NCBI GenBank assembly: GCA_037074615.1
Contig: CM073542.1
Location: forward strand, 23,897,068 to 23,961,067
DNA from: Leucaena leucocephala
Lineage: Eukaryota > Streptophyta > Magnoliopsida > Fabales > Fabaceae
Direction of reading: 5' to 3'
DNA length: 64,000 nt
Shown here: piece by piece, positions 1-11,984 of the stretch
How positions within the stretch are numbered: the first letter of the stretch is position 1
Layout: each line of letters opens with the position of its first letter
Position numbers and translations under genes: made by a program
Notes under the pieces: generated by a model
The model's input: the letters and a program-made list of their open reading frames with translations, nothing else
The model's database searches: none
Told to the model about the DNA's origin: nothing

Positions 1-119
1 TGATACATATATATGATCTTCCGCCTATAGAGACATCGACTAGAAGGTGATGAAGAAAGTAATTATAATTGTATGTAGAATACAAGAGAGGAGAGAGGGA
101 GGGAGAAGTGGAAAAGAAC

Positions 120-629
120 CTTGTTGGAGAAGAAGAGTCTGGGGAGAGAAGGCTGAATCCATGACTGGCAGGTGAAGAGGAGAGAGCCATGAGGGAAGCC
201 CTGGAGAAGAATGTCGTGGAGGAAGATCTCCTTGCGGTGCTGACTCCGCAGCATAACAGCCCCCACTTCACCAAAATCCTCCGGCACCTCGAACGTCGCC
301 TCGTACAACAATTCCTCCTTCGCCGTCTTCCCTTTCTTGTCTGCTTCCACCTTTATCGTCTTCTTCTCCGTGTTCGTCCCTTCACGTACATCATCATCAT
401 CATCATAAACATACATGCATTCATCATATATATATATATATATATATTTGATTGAATGAAGAAGAGCAGATGCTTATAATAATAAGGAGTTGTGTTAAGA
501 AAGAAGAAGAAAATATGAATTACTTGGGTCGAGGAGGCAGCTGAGGAGCTCAATGGAAAGAGATTTTCCAAACAAGTCTGTCATATTTGACACTCTCGCT
601 GTCCCTTTTACCTTCCATCGATCCCCCAT
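120..629 (-). CDS. Lipoxygenase, 5' part only (PLAT domain), 13-LOX-like
   Basis: Two coding exons are visible: 524-629 (ATG at 629) and 120-379. They join in phase through GT-AG sites and give 122 codons before a donor at 119-118; the rest lies beyond the left edge. The product starts MGDRWKVKGTARV and contains ATFEVPEDFGEVGAV, KEIFLHDILLQGFP and LFFSNK. These match the N-terminal PLAT/LH2 beta-barrel of plant lipoxygenases, closest as I recall to the plastid type-2 13-LOX class (LDPxTxxEKKTIK, FTCxSWxQ). The iron-binding catalytic domain is not in the window. Lipoxygenases add dioxygen to linoleate and linolenate, feeding jasmonate and green-leaf volatile synthesis. There is no transit peptide, and an in-frame TAA sits four codons upstream of the ATG (639-641). 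So this is either a cytosolic form or a model lacking an upstream exon. A 9-LOX is less likely but possible. Confidence 0.85.
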
Positions 630-1116
630 TTTCACTCCTTAATTCTTTAATCCTTTGATGATGATGATGATCTCTCTTATATTGTATTGTTTCCTTACCA
701 ATATTTGTATACTTCACAACTACAATCTCTCATATATGTGCCACTTAATATCCCTCTCCTTGCCTAGGCTGTCTTTGTCTGGTGGGGCGCTTCCTCATCA
801 AGAAAGATAGATCCACATTTCATTTGTTCATTTTTCTTCCCACTTGGAGCCTACTCATTCAACTGCTTTGATTTTTTTCACTTTCATATATATGCTTCCT
901 ATACCCTCCCTCACAGACACGTACCTATCTCTATATATATACAACCTGTACGATTTTATATGCATTTTACATATTTTTCCACCTTCTCATGGACTTCAAC
1001 CTATATAATTCTACCAATCGTCTTAAAATTGAGTGGCATATATGTTCTCTCCTAAGTGGAGGAGAGGAGGTTGAATTCTAATTGTAACCTCATCCTATTA
1101 GTATTTGTCTTTTTAA

Positions 1117-1369
1117 GTGTGCGTTTAGATTAACTTTTAAAAAATTATTTTTAAAAAAAATAATAAAGGTAATTATAGTAGAAAATAGCTTCTGAAAATG
1201 TAAAAAAAAAACTGGTTTCATGAAAAAACTATAATTTTAGCGTTAAAATCATAATTTTAGCATAGATAATCAATTATTAGATTTTATAAGGTGTTTGGAT
1301 GGCTTTTCTTAAAACCAATTATAATTTTCTCTCTGAAATCATAGTTTGAAGAAGTATCTAAACATACTC
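1117..1369. mobile_element. MITE, PIF/Harbinger-like
   Basis: The ends form an imperfect inverted repeat: GTGTGCGTTTAGATTAAC on the left, and GAGTATGTTTAGATAC as the reverse complement of the right end. A TAA trinucleotide flanks each side (1114-1116 and 1370-1372), as expected for the 3-bp TWA target duplication of PIF/Harbinger elements. The interior is AT-rich and non-coding. Superfamily assignment rests only on these ends. Confidence 0.5.
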
Positions 1370-3049
1370 TAAAATATAAAAAAATACAAAATTCCACTTA
1401 TTGCTTGGCCCATCTTAATTTTACAAATCTAACTAACAATTTATCTTTATTAAACAAGTAATTCAGTATTCTCAATTTTGTAGGCAGTGAAAGATAGGGC
1501 GTACGTAAAGAGGGGTTAAAGGGTACTTTTTTTGGGCCTTATCAGTAATTAAGGGAGCTTCCTAAATGGCTTTATTGCCATTCACAGCACCTTCTGCATC
1601 CGGAGCATATTTTGCAATGAAACACGCTTCATTGTAATTTTTTATTTTGCAACAATGTAATCCTAATTCTGTGGATAATACAACTGGGGAGAGATATATA
1701 TCAATTCAGAATGATAGGTGTGATTGAAAGGGTAGAGTGAAACTGACTACTTTTGCTTTTAATAGAAATAAAGAAAGAGAAGAGCAAATTAATTAGTTAA
1801 CCTTTGTTTGATTTGGAGAAGAAGACTGTGAGAAGAGAAGGTTAATTGTCGGATCATAATTTTCCAAATATAATTATACATACTAGGCTGAGGCATGCAC
1901 TTGCATATTAGAGGCAAAGAAAGAAATTTAAAAAAAAAATGAATTGATTACTATTTATGAAATTGCTTGAGAGATAAAATAATTATAATGTGATACTATA
2001 CACGTACGTAGGAGTTGACATTTGTGATCATGGAGCAAGCTTCGAACCATTAGCTAGTATGTACGTACGTCAGCGTATTGAAGCATGACTTTTATTTTTT
2101 GTTACCTCTTAATCAAAAAGCCATCTCGAATATATATAATAGATATTATATATTTTAACTTTTATATAGTAAATATTTTTTTCAAAAGAAAAAAAAGAAT
2201 ATGCAACCAAATGGAGCCTCATGCATGCATGCATGCATGCTCGTCATATAGTATGACAAATCAAGATTGATATTTGTAATGAATAGTCTTTCTCATTTGA
2301 TTGCGACTTAACTATTAAACAAAATTGACAAAATTCGTTATATATATGAGTTTTAGATTCGCAGTCGAGATAAAGTTATACCCTTTTTTTAAACTGAATA
2401 TGATCAATAATATATAAAAATGAGATGGATATGCTACAGGAAACTAAAATAGAAGGAAAAAAATCATTGATGAAAGTTTATTCTCATAATTTTTAATAAA
2501 TAAATAGTACTATATCCAATCATAAATATATGAACTAGTTAAAAAATTTATTTTAATTTTAAATATAAGACTTTAATTCACTCTTTATTTTTAAATTTAT
2601 AATATTTTTTAAAAATTATATATATTGATGACACTTATTAAAAGATTTTAATTTCATGAATAGATAATTTTTAATGAGAATGAATACTTTTGATATTTTA
2701 AAAAATTAATATATATATATATATATATTATAAATAATTAATTTAATTAATTTATTTAATATCTATTCCGATCATTCTCATAAAGAACAATCTCCCTTGT
2801 ATGTGGTACTAAATATAAAGAATAAATATTTTTGTTGTTGTCTAAAATTTTAAACTAATTTTCTAATTTTATCCAATTAAAGTGATCTATTTATTATCTT
2901 TATATAATAAATTTTCTTATATTATCTCTCATGTCTTTCTTTATAAATAAGAGTATAATTAAAAATAAATAAATATATATCTTATATCTTATGAGAGGGA
3001 GTATAATTTTAGTTTAGATACAAGTGCACAAGATAAATGGAGGGGGCAA

Positions 3050-3291
3050 GGTCAAAGAAGCTCGAGAGTTATCTTACACGGAAGAGATTGTTTTTTTCTT
3101 AAAATATTTTCTGGACGCTTAGTACATGTCTGTCTTTATTGCATGATCATTAAATCGTCCAACGTAGGACGGTCAAAGAAGCTCGAGAGTTCTTACACGG
3201 AGGAGATTGTTTTTTTTTCTTAAAATATTTTCTGGACGCTTAGTACATGCCTGTCTTTATTGCATGATCATTAAATCGTCCAACGTAGGAC
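3050..3291. repeat. 121-bp tandem duplication (two copies)
   Basis: The segment starting GGTCAAAGAAGCTCGAGAG at 3050 recurs at 3171 with very few differences, and its first bases recur again at 3292. The period is 121 bp. Each unit contains a CGTCCAACGTAGGACG stretch. No coding potential is evident. The near identity suggests a recent duplication. Confidence 0.85.
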
Positions 3292-3508
3292 GGTCAAAGA
3301 TTGATTTATGGGAAGAGGCTGAAGTTTCTAAGCCTCCAAGCCTATACTTATCGGCGTCCCGTGAGAAAATTTGCGTTTTGTCTTTCTTGTTCTTTTGTCA
3401 ATGCCATGAAAATGAGTTTTAAACGAAAGCTGCCATCATTAATTAAAGGGATAAACCTCAATTAATACTTCATTATCCAAGCAACTTCCTTTTGCTTTCA
3501 GCTAATTA

Positions 3509-3967
3509 GGACCGTGTGGATATGATTTAAAAAATATACTTATAAAAATAATAACTTTTGGGCAGCTCTTAAAAAAAATTTAAAAATAGCTTATGAATTT
3601 TTTTTTGAATAAATGAGTATTTTGATAGTTATTTCTAAAAATATTTTTATTATTGATAAATTAAGAAAAATGATATAAGTATTAAATGAGGAGAGATAAG
3701 ATATGAGAGGAAAGAGAAAAGAGGTAAGAAAAAAAATAGAGATGTTGTAAGAAAAAGTAAGGATAATATAGTAATTAGTTAGTTCATAAACTATTTTACA
3801 ATTCTATAAGTTACTCTAACCAGTTTATCTAAAATTTAGTTTTAAACTATAGTTTAATCCAAAAGTCTGTTTGATAAATATAGTTGTTTGTTTTAAAAAA
3901 TTTTAAAACCTAAATTTTGACCAAACTTAATTTAAAATTTAAGATTAGATTCTTCCCAAATATACAC
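3509..3967. mobile_element. MITE-like dispersed repeat (related to 54335-54860)
   Basis: This stretch aligns over most of its length with 54335-54860. Shared blocks include AATGAGTRTTTKGATAGTTAT, an AGAGAGGAGA-rich core, AAGTAAGGATAA and AGTTCATAA. TTA flanks both ends (3506-3508 and 3968-3970). The left terminal repeat is degraded, so the exact ends are uncertain. Confidence 0.5.
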
Positions 3968-6505
3968 TTAATTTCAGAAAGAGATTCCATACATGCATGT
4001 TATGGATAAATTAAAACATTTCAAGCGAATATAATGCTTCATAAAATGATATTAATTTTTTTAATTTAATCTTTTTATGAACTGCTAAATAATATATGTC
4101 TTTTAAAACTTAGAGTTAGTAAAGCTTGAATTGTAATTGTGAAACAATTTTTAATTGATTAATTACAAAAATAAATATGTTATTTCCAGTAACTTCTTTA
4201 TGTGTTCTATCCAAACCCTTACTCTATTCCTAACGTACGTATAAGCTAATTACTCTAAATGGTTGGAAATATATTGCTGTAATTCGGTAGAAAAGTTATT
4301 GGGTTGGATTGAAGTATAATGAAGCGATTGGTTTGGAAGACTATCTTGATCGACAGATCAAAGAATTAAGAAGGAAAATATTGACAAGGATGAGAATGTG
4401 ACAAGTGGTCCAATTATAGAAGAGTCTCAAACTTGTCGTCATGCATGGATGGCAAAATATATATAGATATGGGGAGACAAAATTGCTATTAATTGAAAGT
4501 GGCAGGAAATTACGAAACGATGTCGTGGCCTAACAAGCCGAATCAAAACTCTTTCCTGACATGACAAAACGTGTAAAACGTGCCACTATTTGATTTAAAG
4601 TATAATATTTTTAATAATAAAGGAAATGGAAAACTAACTCTATTAAAAAGGAAGATACGTGTTATCACTATATAAAATTGATATAATAATATAAAATTTT
4701 ACTAAAATTTTGTCAAGTAGTTTTAAATTTAATTTTTAGATACAATATTTATGTTAAGAAGAGTAATTAATTTGATAAATATTATAAAAAAAAGAAAATG
4801 ATGTGCCATCTGAACATCATTATCGCAAAGCCGAAGTCCCCATGAAGGAAACAAACTTCGATATTTATCATTGAGATGAGCCCTTTGATGCTAATCATTA
4901 AGGTAAAATCAATACATTTTAATACTTTATATTTAAAACTTTTTATGGATGATTTTTAAATACAAATTAAATTTTAAAAAATTTACAGTTAAAAGGTTAC
5001 TTTTATGATATTACCTTCCTCTATATGAAAAAGTGGTAGAAAAAAATTTAAAAAAATAATAAATATTAAAATAATTTTTTTAGAAATATAATCAAGATTT
5101 TGGTTCCCCAAAGCACACTTGCAAGCTGGCATCCATCAACGTCTCTCGTTTATTTTATCTTATCTTTCTTTTTCTTATACTCACATAAAAAAAAAAATCT
5201 TCCATTATCTATCCATCAGTCATTTAAAAAAGTCAAAAGTAAAAAAAAAAAATTGTAGTTCTAAATTTGTATCACTTTACAAAAACTTTTAGAACTAGTT
5301 ATTTCTAAAGTAGGTATGTCTTTTTCAAATGGATTGTGTAATAAAACCATTTTAATGAGGTAGCGAAGCTTTGGTCTAATACTATCTTCTATAGTTAATA
5401 CAAGAGAGTTAAAAAACTAATTTATATCTATTAATAAAATTAATTAAATTAGTTATATATAATAAATCTATCCTAATTTTTTAAATTATTCTTTTTAATT
5501 ATGTGTACAAAAATTATTCCTTGACTGAAAATTACTTTAATATATGTAATCAATAAAAATATTTTAAATACATTGAGATCTTATATATTTTAAATTAAAA
5601 TAAATATTTTATCTAACTCATATATTTGAAAGTGGGCAGAGCAATGTAAAGAAATGTGGAAAAGTATAGATGTAATTAAAAAATAGATTGAGATCTTATA
5701 TTTAAAAGTGGGTAGAGTAATATAAAAAAATGTATATAAAAAATAGATTGAAGTGTTATATATTTAAAATTAAAATAAATATTTTATCTGATTTATATAT
5801 TTAAAGGTGGGTAGAGTAAGATAAAGAAATATAGAAGGGTATAGATGTAATTAAATACTATGGACGATAGATGAAATCAAGGGGAGTGGAAGTGGACAAT
5901 TTAGCAGTATCTTTTATCCATTTTATCACTCAACTTTATATATGTCATAATGTAATAAATAGAGAGTCAACAATTCCTAATTATATATGAGTCACCCCAC
6001 CCAGCTAGCTAGCTTACGTAGTTCAACCATATGATTTAATTAATTATCAATTTATAATTATAGCCACAAACGCATAGTGACTCCCGGCAGCTTCATATTA
6101 CCAACTTGCCACAACATTTATATGTCTCCAAATAATAAAAATATTGGTTGTGATTACATTAATCCCTGTGAGTGATTACTAATTTGGGCCATTAAAAATT
6201 AAATTGGGCTGACAACCTTCTGGCCCAATCTTAAGCAACTGAAAAGACATTAGCTTTTGGGCCGTGGAAGTGACATTAGGTTTATAACTTTTTGGTATAT
6301 ACAACAACTTGCATAATGTTAGCCTTTGCAAAAGAAGACATTTATAGATTTACTATATTTGATATGTGTCCTATAATATTAAGAAATTTAGTAGATTTAG
6401 AGTCTTTAAGATTAAATTTTTCAGTACTGTAATTTATTTTATTTTTGGATTTTAACCCTCTACTATATAAAAAAGAAGAAGAAGCTTGAAAAATAGTTTC
6501 ATCAC

Positions 6506-6709
6506 TTGAGTCAATGAGAGTTAATATAGATGATAAGTATTATACTCATATCCCATAAGGATGTAAATTCCATTCTCACTATTGTCGTGAGGATTCATTT
6601 GATAGGCAATCTCGTAAGTCTCTTGTAAACACTCTCTGAGCTTTAGAGTTGTGTTCTAACCTTGATGAGAAACTGATACCGACTTACCTAAACTTATTTG
6701 TATAAAAAA
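6506..6709 (+). mobile_element. tRNA-derived SINE-like element, copy 1
   Basis: The body is flanked by an 11-bp perfect direct repeat, AGTTTCATCAC, at 6495-6505 and 6710-6720. It ends in an A-rich tail (TTTGTATAAAAAAA). It shares TTGTCGTGAGGATTCATTTG and GGCAATCTCGTAAGTCTCTT-type blocks with the elements at 7977-8184 and 58925-59115. The flanking duplication, tail and family structure indicate target-primed retroposition. Confidence 0.65.
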
Positions 6710-7976
6710 AGTTTCATCACATGATGTTGTGTCTTATCTTTATGATAATAAAAGGAGTACAATTTAAAAATAAAATAAATAAAATATATTTTTTATAGTT
6801 TAAACAAGTTTGATCTTATGTAAAATAAATGAATGATATTTTGTTATAGTTTAAACAAGTTTGATCTTATGGCTAACTTTGCTTGCTCTACAGTTAGTAC
6901 ATTGAGGGAAATGAACAAAATAATTTTAATTAAATAATAGAAATAATGAGTGATAAGTATGGTAAAATAAATGAAGATGGATTACTAACGTCCAACCGTT
7001 CAGTTGGGTTGCAAATAAATAAATAATGAATTAATTTAGAAAGGGGTTATAGGTGTGACAATGGAGGCGTAAACGTAAAAGAGGTCGTTTCTAGTTACAC
7101 GTCCTTATGAAGGCATTTAAGTGTCATTATTATTATTATTTATGGGGTCAATTTTTTCGAAATCTTATGAGCCCCACTTCTATCTTATGATTTCATGTTT
7201 GTGAAATGGCGGCGTCCCTTCATTTCAATACCTTGCATGGATGGCTTCAAAATGTTTTTAGACATGTAACATGTATAAAATACTTCATTCATAATGTAGC
7301 CCATCTTTTTTATATTAGCTTAGTTCAAAATATAAATCCAATTTCATCATATCTACAATATTTAATACTTTTGCTCTAGTAATTAGTACATTATAATTAA
7401 TTAATTAATTAATTAATTAATGCACTATTGACTTTTTGATAAGGATAAATTTCAAGAGTTTTACAATTTTTTTTTATATTTTATGATATAGCTTCCTTTT
7501 AACTACTATTTTAGTTTATACACAATAATAATAATAAATTTTATTCTATTAGGCTACATGAAATATCATAATGCTATTATATTTTATCAATAATTAAATC
7601 TTTAGATATATTATTAATTACAAAGTTATACTCAATAATTTTATTGAGTATTATTTTTTATCTTCCTTTAATTTTTTATTAAAATTTTTTATACTATTTA
7701 ATCTAATATCTGTCATGATGCATCTAATGATCTTATTTCTTATTATACCATTTAATTATGCAAATTTAATGCATAGGGATAAAATGCCCTAATAAATAGG
7801 AGTATCATAGGAAAAATATAATTAATATAGGAGATAAAAAAATTTGACCATGTATTTAGCATCAAAACAAAACTTATAAATGTATATTATAAAGATAAGA
7901 AGAATATAAATATTATATTTAAGGTTAGAGGAATATAAATATTATAATATAATATTATATTTTAGGTTTTTCACTT

Positions 7977-8184
7977 TTTTTTATAAAAAAAAAGTTTAAG
8001 TGAGTTTTACACTAGTCTCTCACTAAAGTCATGGTATAATTTCATGACTAGAGAGCGCTTACAGCGAATATATAATATTGCCTATTAAATGAACCCTCAC
8101 AATAGTAGTAGGAATTGAACTTACAACTTTATGAGATACAAATTTATTCTTTACTATATGTATAAACTCTCATTAGCTTAAGTC
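7977..8184 (-). mobile_element. tRNA-derived SINE-like element, copy 2
   Basis: This is a minus-strand copy of the family at 6506-6709. On the minus strand it has a Pol III B-box-like GTTCAATTCC, then TTGTGAGGGTTCATTTAATAGGC, and ends in an A-rich tail. An 8-bp repeat, TTTCACTT, flanks it at 7969-7976 and 8185-8192. Confidence 0.6.
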
Positions 8185-8983
8185 TTTCACTTACTATTAA
8201 AGAGAGAAACTCTACCTCCTATAAATTTGGGCTAAACCCAAGATAAGCTCATATAAAGTAATAAATACTTTTTTTTATTCTTAATTATAAGATATACTTA
8301 AATAATTTAGATATATTAAAGAAATTAGATAAATGAGTTGACTTAAATGATTTTGTGTTATTTTATTTAAAATATTTCTTTAATTAGATACATTTGAGCT
8401 GTTTTTACCATGTACTACTAATATATGCAATCATATAAGTATATAGTAGGGAGAAATTATAATTTTAAGAAATAAAATAAATTAAAATTTTATATTTAAA
8501 AATAAATTTAACACCCGTCTAAGTCTTATAATTAATAACAAGTGAGTATTATGTTAAAAGTTGCATAAAAATAATTTTATTCTGCTAAAAGGTTTTAAAT
8601 TTCTAAAAATAATTACCATTAGCAGTAGAAGTCATCTATTCGAACTTTTGATTAATCTTTGAAGAGGAGAAAATAGCCATATAATTGATCACATGGATTT
8701 GAAAAAAAGAAGGTAAACCCCTATTGGAATTGGCCTTGCAAAGTAGGTAGCACGAAGGGCTAGAGAGAAACAAACATAAACAGTCAAGTATGGTATTGTA
8801 AATTGGTATGGTCTTGTTCATCAGTCTAGCCGGTTAGCTCTCCTACCCCAACGGTACACATTTAATATGCCCCACTCTTAAAAGTCCAAAACCACCATTT
8901 CTTAATTCATACCTCCCCCATCCATTCTTCGTTTCTTCCTCTGTAATTGCCTCTCTTTCTCTCCTTCGCTCCGTCCAATTCAG

Positions 8984-9327
8984 GTAATCCAACGTTTCCT
9001 TTTATTTATTCCCCTTCCACTCATTTCTTCAATGGATGTGTTATCATCCCAAGTTCTTCTATAATTCACATCTTCTTAATATCCAAATCTGGTCTTTCAT
9101 ACTCAAAATCTGTCTCGTCTGTTTGTTTCTTGTTCCCTTCGCATTTTGGGGTTTCTGGATTCAATATTGCTTCTCTGAAAGTTGCAACTTGTTGGTTCTA
9201 GTTTTGCAAACTTCTACCGTGCTTCCAAGTCTTGCCTATTTCGTTAAGATTTATGTACGGCGTAGTTTGTATTTCTGCTGGTTCGTTCATTGGAGTTGTG
9301 AATCTTAATTTTATACTCTTTTTCCAG
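8984..9327 (+). other. Probable 5'UTR intron of the ECR gene
   Basis: A pyrimidine-rich leader ends CCAATTCAG|GTAATC (donor at 8984), and TTTTTCCAG|CTGCTG provides an acceptor at 9326-9327. This places an intron between a first non-coding exon and the exon carrying the ATG at 9420. Short open frames inside it look non-coding. The transcription start is inferred to lie near 8850-8940. Confidence 0.55.
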
Positions 9328-9419
9328 CTGCTGCTTTTCAGGGATCTTGCGTAGGGTCGCAGATTGATTGAGTTTGTTGCTGAGGCTGTTTCGGGAAGCG
9401 GGGCTCTTTCGGTTTGAGG

Positions 9420-11984
9420 ATGAAGGTCTCAGTAGTTTCACGGAGTGGAAGAGAAATCCTTAAAGGAGGTGTTGATGTCAGTGATTCGGTACGTCGCCTA
9501 TCTCTCAATTTTATCCCTCTAGCATGCTATCTTTTTAGTTGGGAGCAAAATGGGTGTTGTGGGGTTTTTTTAGTTTAAATTCATTTCTGCAATCCAAAAT
9601 ACTTCCTTTTCTGTAGAATTTTAAAAGTAGACAACTTTCCGAAGTAACCATTTACGATTTCTCTCATTGTTGCTTTATTTTAGGCGACTGTAGCAGATCT
9701 CCAGGAAGCAATTCATAAGCGAAGTAAGGGAAGCATGCGCTTTTTCTTTGATCATCCTGCACATAAAATTGGATTGAACTATTCATTTCATATTTTTGTT
9801 GTCGTTATCTGAAGGTTTAAGCCTATAAGGCTTGAGGCGTTACCTAAATTGTTCTTAGCTTTTTCTGTGGATAGTTTTAGTTTTCTGATGGCCAGATAGC
9901 TTAAAATGGTTCTGATATATCGTTTAATTTATAACTTATCCTGTGCATTCTGTGTGATGATCAGCCTCTTCACTTCATGTGATGGCCTGATAAGTACTGT
10001 GCTATTTCACTGTTCTTTCTAAAATTACCTTTGAAATTCAAGTTGAAATATTCTAAAATCGAAATCTAAATGATGGTAAAAGTATGTTGAGTTTAAATTA
10101 TTGCTCAAACAGATACAATTTTTTAAGTTCCCTTGGTCGTGTGGGAGAAAGTTGAATAATGTCCTCTTTCCTAATATACAAGACCAAGAGGTTTTGATAT
10201 CATTTACAAGATCTACAAGGCTATTTGTAGATCTTGAATTAGTCCATCTTTAATCATGGATTATCAAAGTGTCAACCTCGGAACTTGAAGCTAATTCACC
10301 GTGTTGAATTTCTGCTGCCATCAATATATTTTGTGGCCTTTGCTATTCCATTTTGACATCTGTTTTGGGCAAAAAGAAAAGTACGTTTATCTTTGAATGT
10401 GTCAGGGTCTAGGTTTAGGAGCATTGGATCATTAACATGATTTATATGTTTCATATTAACAGCCAAGTACTACCCATCAAGGCAGCGCCTCACCCTCCCT
10501 GTCCAACCAGGATCCAAGGAAAGGCCTGTTGTCCTCAGTTACAAGAAAAGCCTTAAAGACTATACAGATGGAAATTCAAACAACTTAACTGTAGTTTTCA
10601 AGGACTTGGGCCCTCAAGTTTCATATCGCACACTTTTCTTCTGGGAGTATTTAGGTCCTTTGGTCCTCTACCCAATCTTCTACTACTTCCCTGTCTATGA
10701 GTATTTTGGCTATAAAGGGGAAAGAGTCATCCAGCCTGTGCAGACATATGCCATGTACTACTGGTGTTTACATTACTTTAAACGTATTATGGAAACATTT
10801 TTTGTCCATCGCTTCAGCCATGCAACATCTCCCCTTTCAAATGTGTTCCGTAACTGTGCTTATTATTGGACATTTGGCTGTTATATTGCTTACTATGTGA
10901 ACCATCCACTCTACACCCCAGTAAGTGATCTCCAAATGAAGATAGGGTTTGGTTTTGGGATCCTCTGTCAAGTTTCGAATTTCTATTGCCATATCTTGCT
11001 GAGGAATCTCCGTAGGCCTGAAGGGGATGGTGGATATCAAATCCCATGCGGCTTTCTCTTCAACATTGTTACATGTGCAAATTATACAACAGAAATCTAT
11101 CAGTGGCTGGGTTTCAATATTGCAACACAGACTGTTGCAGGTTATGTTTTTCTTGTGGTTGCTGCTGGTATCATGACCAACTGGGCTCTTGCAAAGCACA
11201 GGCGTTTGAAGAAGGTCAGTAGTCTCCCATGCTCATTGTTATGATTAACTGTGAGGCCAAAATATGCATGTTTTACCTGAATACACTTGCTTTCTATGAA
11301 ACATGGACACTTGAAAAGAGAGAGTATGAAAATAGTAACATGGACACTTGCGTGTCTGTGTTGAAGGCATGTTAAATATGATGCTACAATAAGAAAATAG
11401 TAACTCGTCTACTCAAGTTTTTGAGTGTTCATGTGTCTGTCCCCATGTTCTGCAGTCTGCACATGTACGTTTTAATGTTTGTGCTTATTAACTAACCTGT
11501 GAAGGATATATAGCTCAATACGTATGACTATCATATCCTGAAGCAGTATGAAAAATGGGGGAAAATTTGTATGTCTGCATTTTAAAAGAAAAGGTGATAA
11601 AAAAATGCCAAAAGTTGAGCAATGATTATGAAAACGCAACAGATATTGCAAAAAAAATGAAGAAAATCATTTTCTTTCATTTTACGAAAGGGGGCAAAGG
11701 TAAGATGTTTAGTTGTTGAGTATGCTAAGTGAATTTAAGTTTTTTATTTTTGGGTTATATTCTACGACGTTTATAGATCAAAGTGACGTATGGGATATGG
11801 CTTTGTGATATCCCATGAGATGAACAAAAATGACATTTCCCCCCTTAAATAATTGGTTAGTCTTTGCATATTATTTTACATGACAATTACATCCGATGTT
11901 TGGTGTTAACTGCAGATATTTGATGGAAAGGAAGGAAGGCCCAGGTATCCTCGTCGATGGGTAATATTACCTCCGTTCCTATAG
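9420..11984 (+). CDS. ECR: Very-long-chain enoyl-CoA reductase
   Basis: Four coding exons: 9420-9488, 9684-9723, 10463-11214 and 11916-11984, all with GT-AG junctions and consistent phase, giving 309 aa (Arabidopsis ECR/CER10 is about 310). This enzyme does the last step of the ER fatty-acid elongation cycle, reducing trans-2-enoyl-CoA with NADPH, and so supplies cuticular wax, sphingolipid and seed oil precursors. The start MKVSVVSRSGREILK opens the ubiquitin-like N-terminal region (about residues 1-80). Hydrophobic segments follow, then the steroid 5-alpha-reductase-type C-terminal domain with HRFSHATSP, YYVNHPLYTP, GYQIPCGFLFN and TTEIYQWLGFN, ending RRWVILPPFL. Conservation is high throughout and nothing looks broken. 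The neighbouring MEX1 gene is on the same strand but functionally unrelated. Confidence 0.97.

Larger units (their letters stand above)
630..8940. other. Gene-free AT-rich interval upstream of LOX and ECR
   Basis: No convincing coding exon was seen on either strand; the open frames here are short and low-complexity. The interval holds MITE-like elements (1117-1369, 3509-3967), two SINE-like elements (6506-6709, 7977-8184), a 121-bp tandem duplication (3050-3291), an imperfect tandem array near 5573-5860 and simple repeats. The repeats include ATGC units near 2221-2240, TA units near 2709-2728 and TTAA units near 7397-7421. The lipoxygenase promoter should lie just above 630. Confidence 0.6.

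Noticed and set aside
8947..9308. Hydrophobic plus-strand frames before ECR
   Set aside because: They coincide with the inferred 5'UTR intron; the true N-terminus MKVSVVSRSGR starts at 9420.
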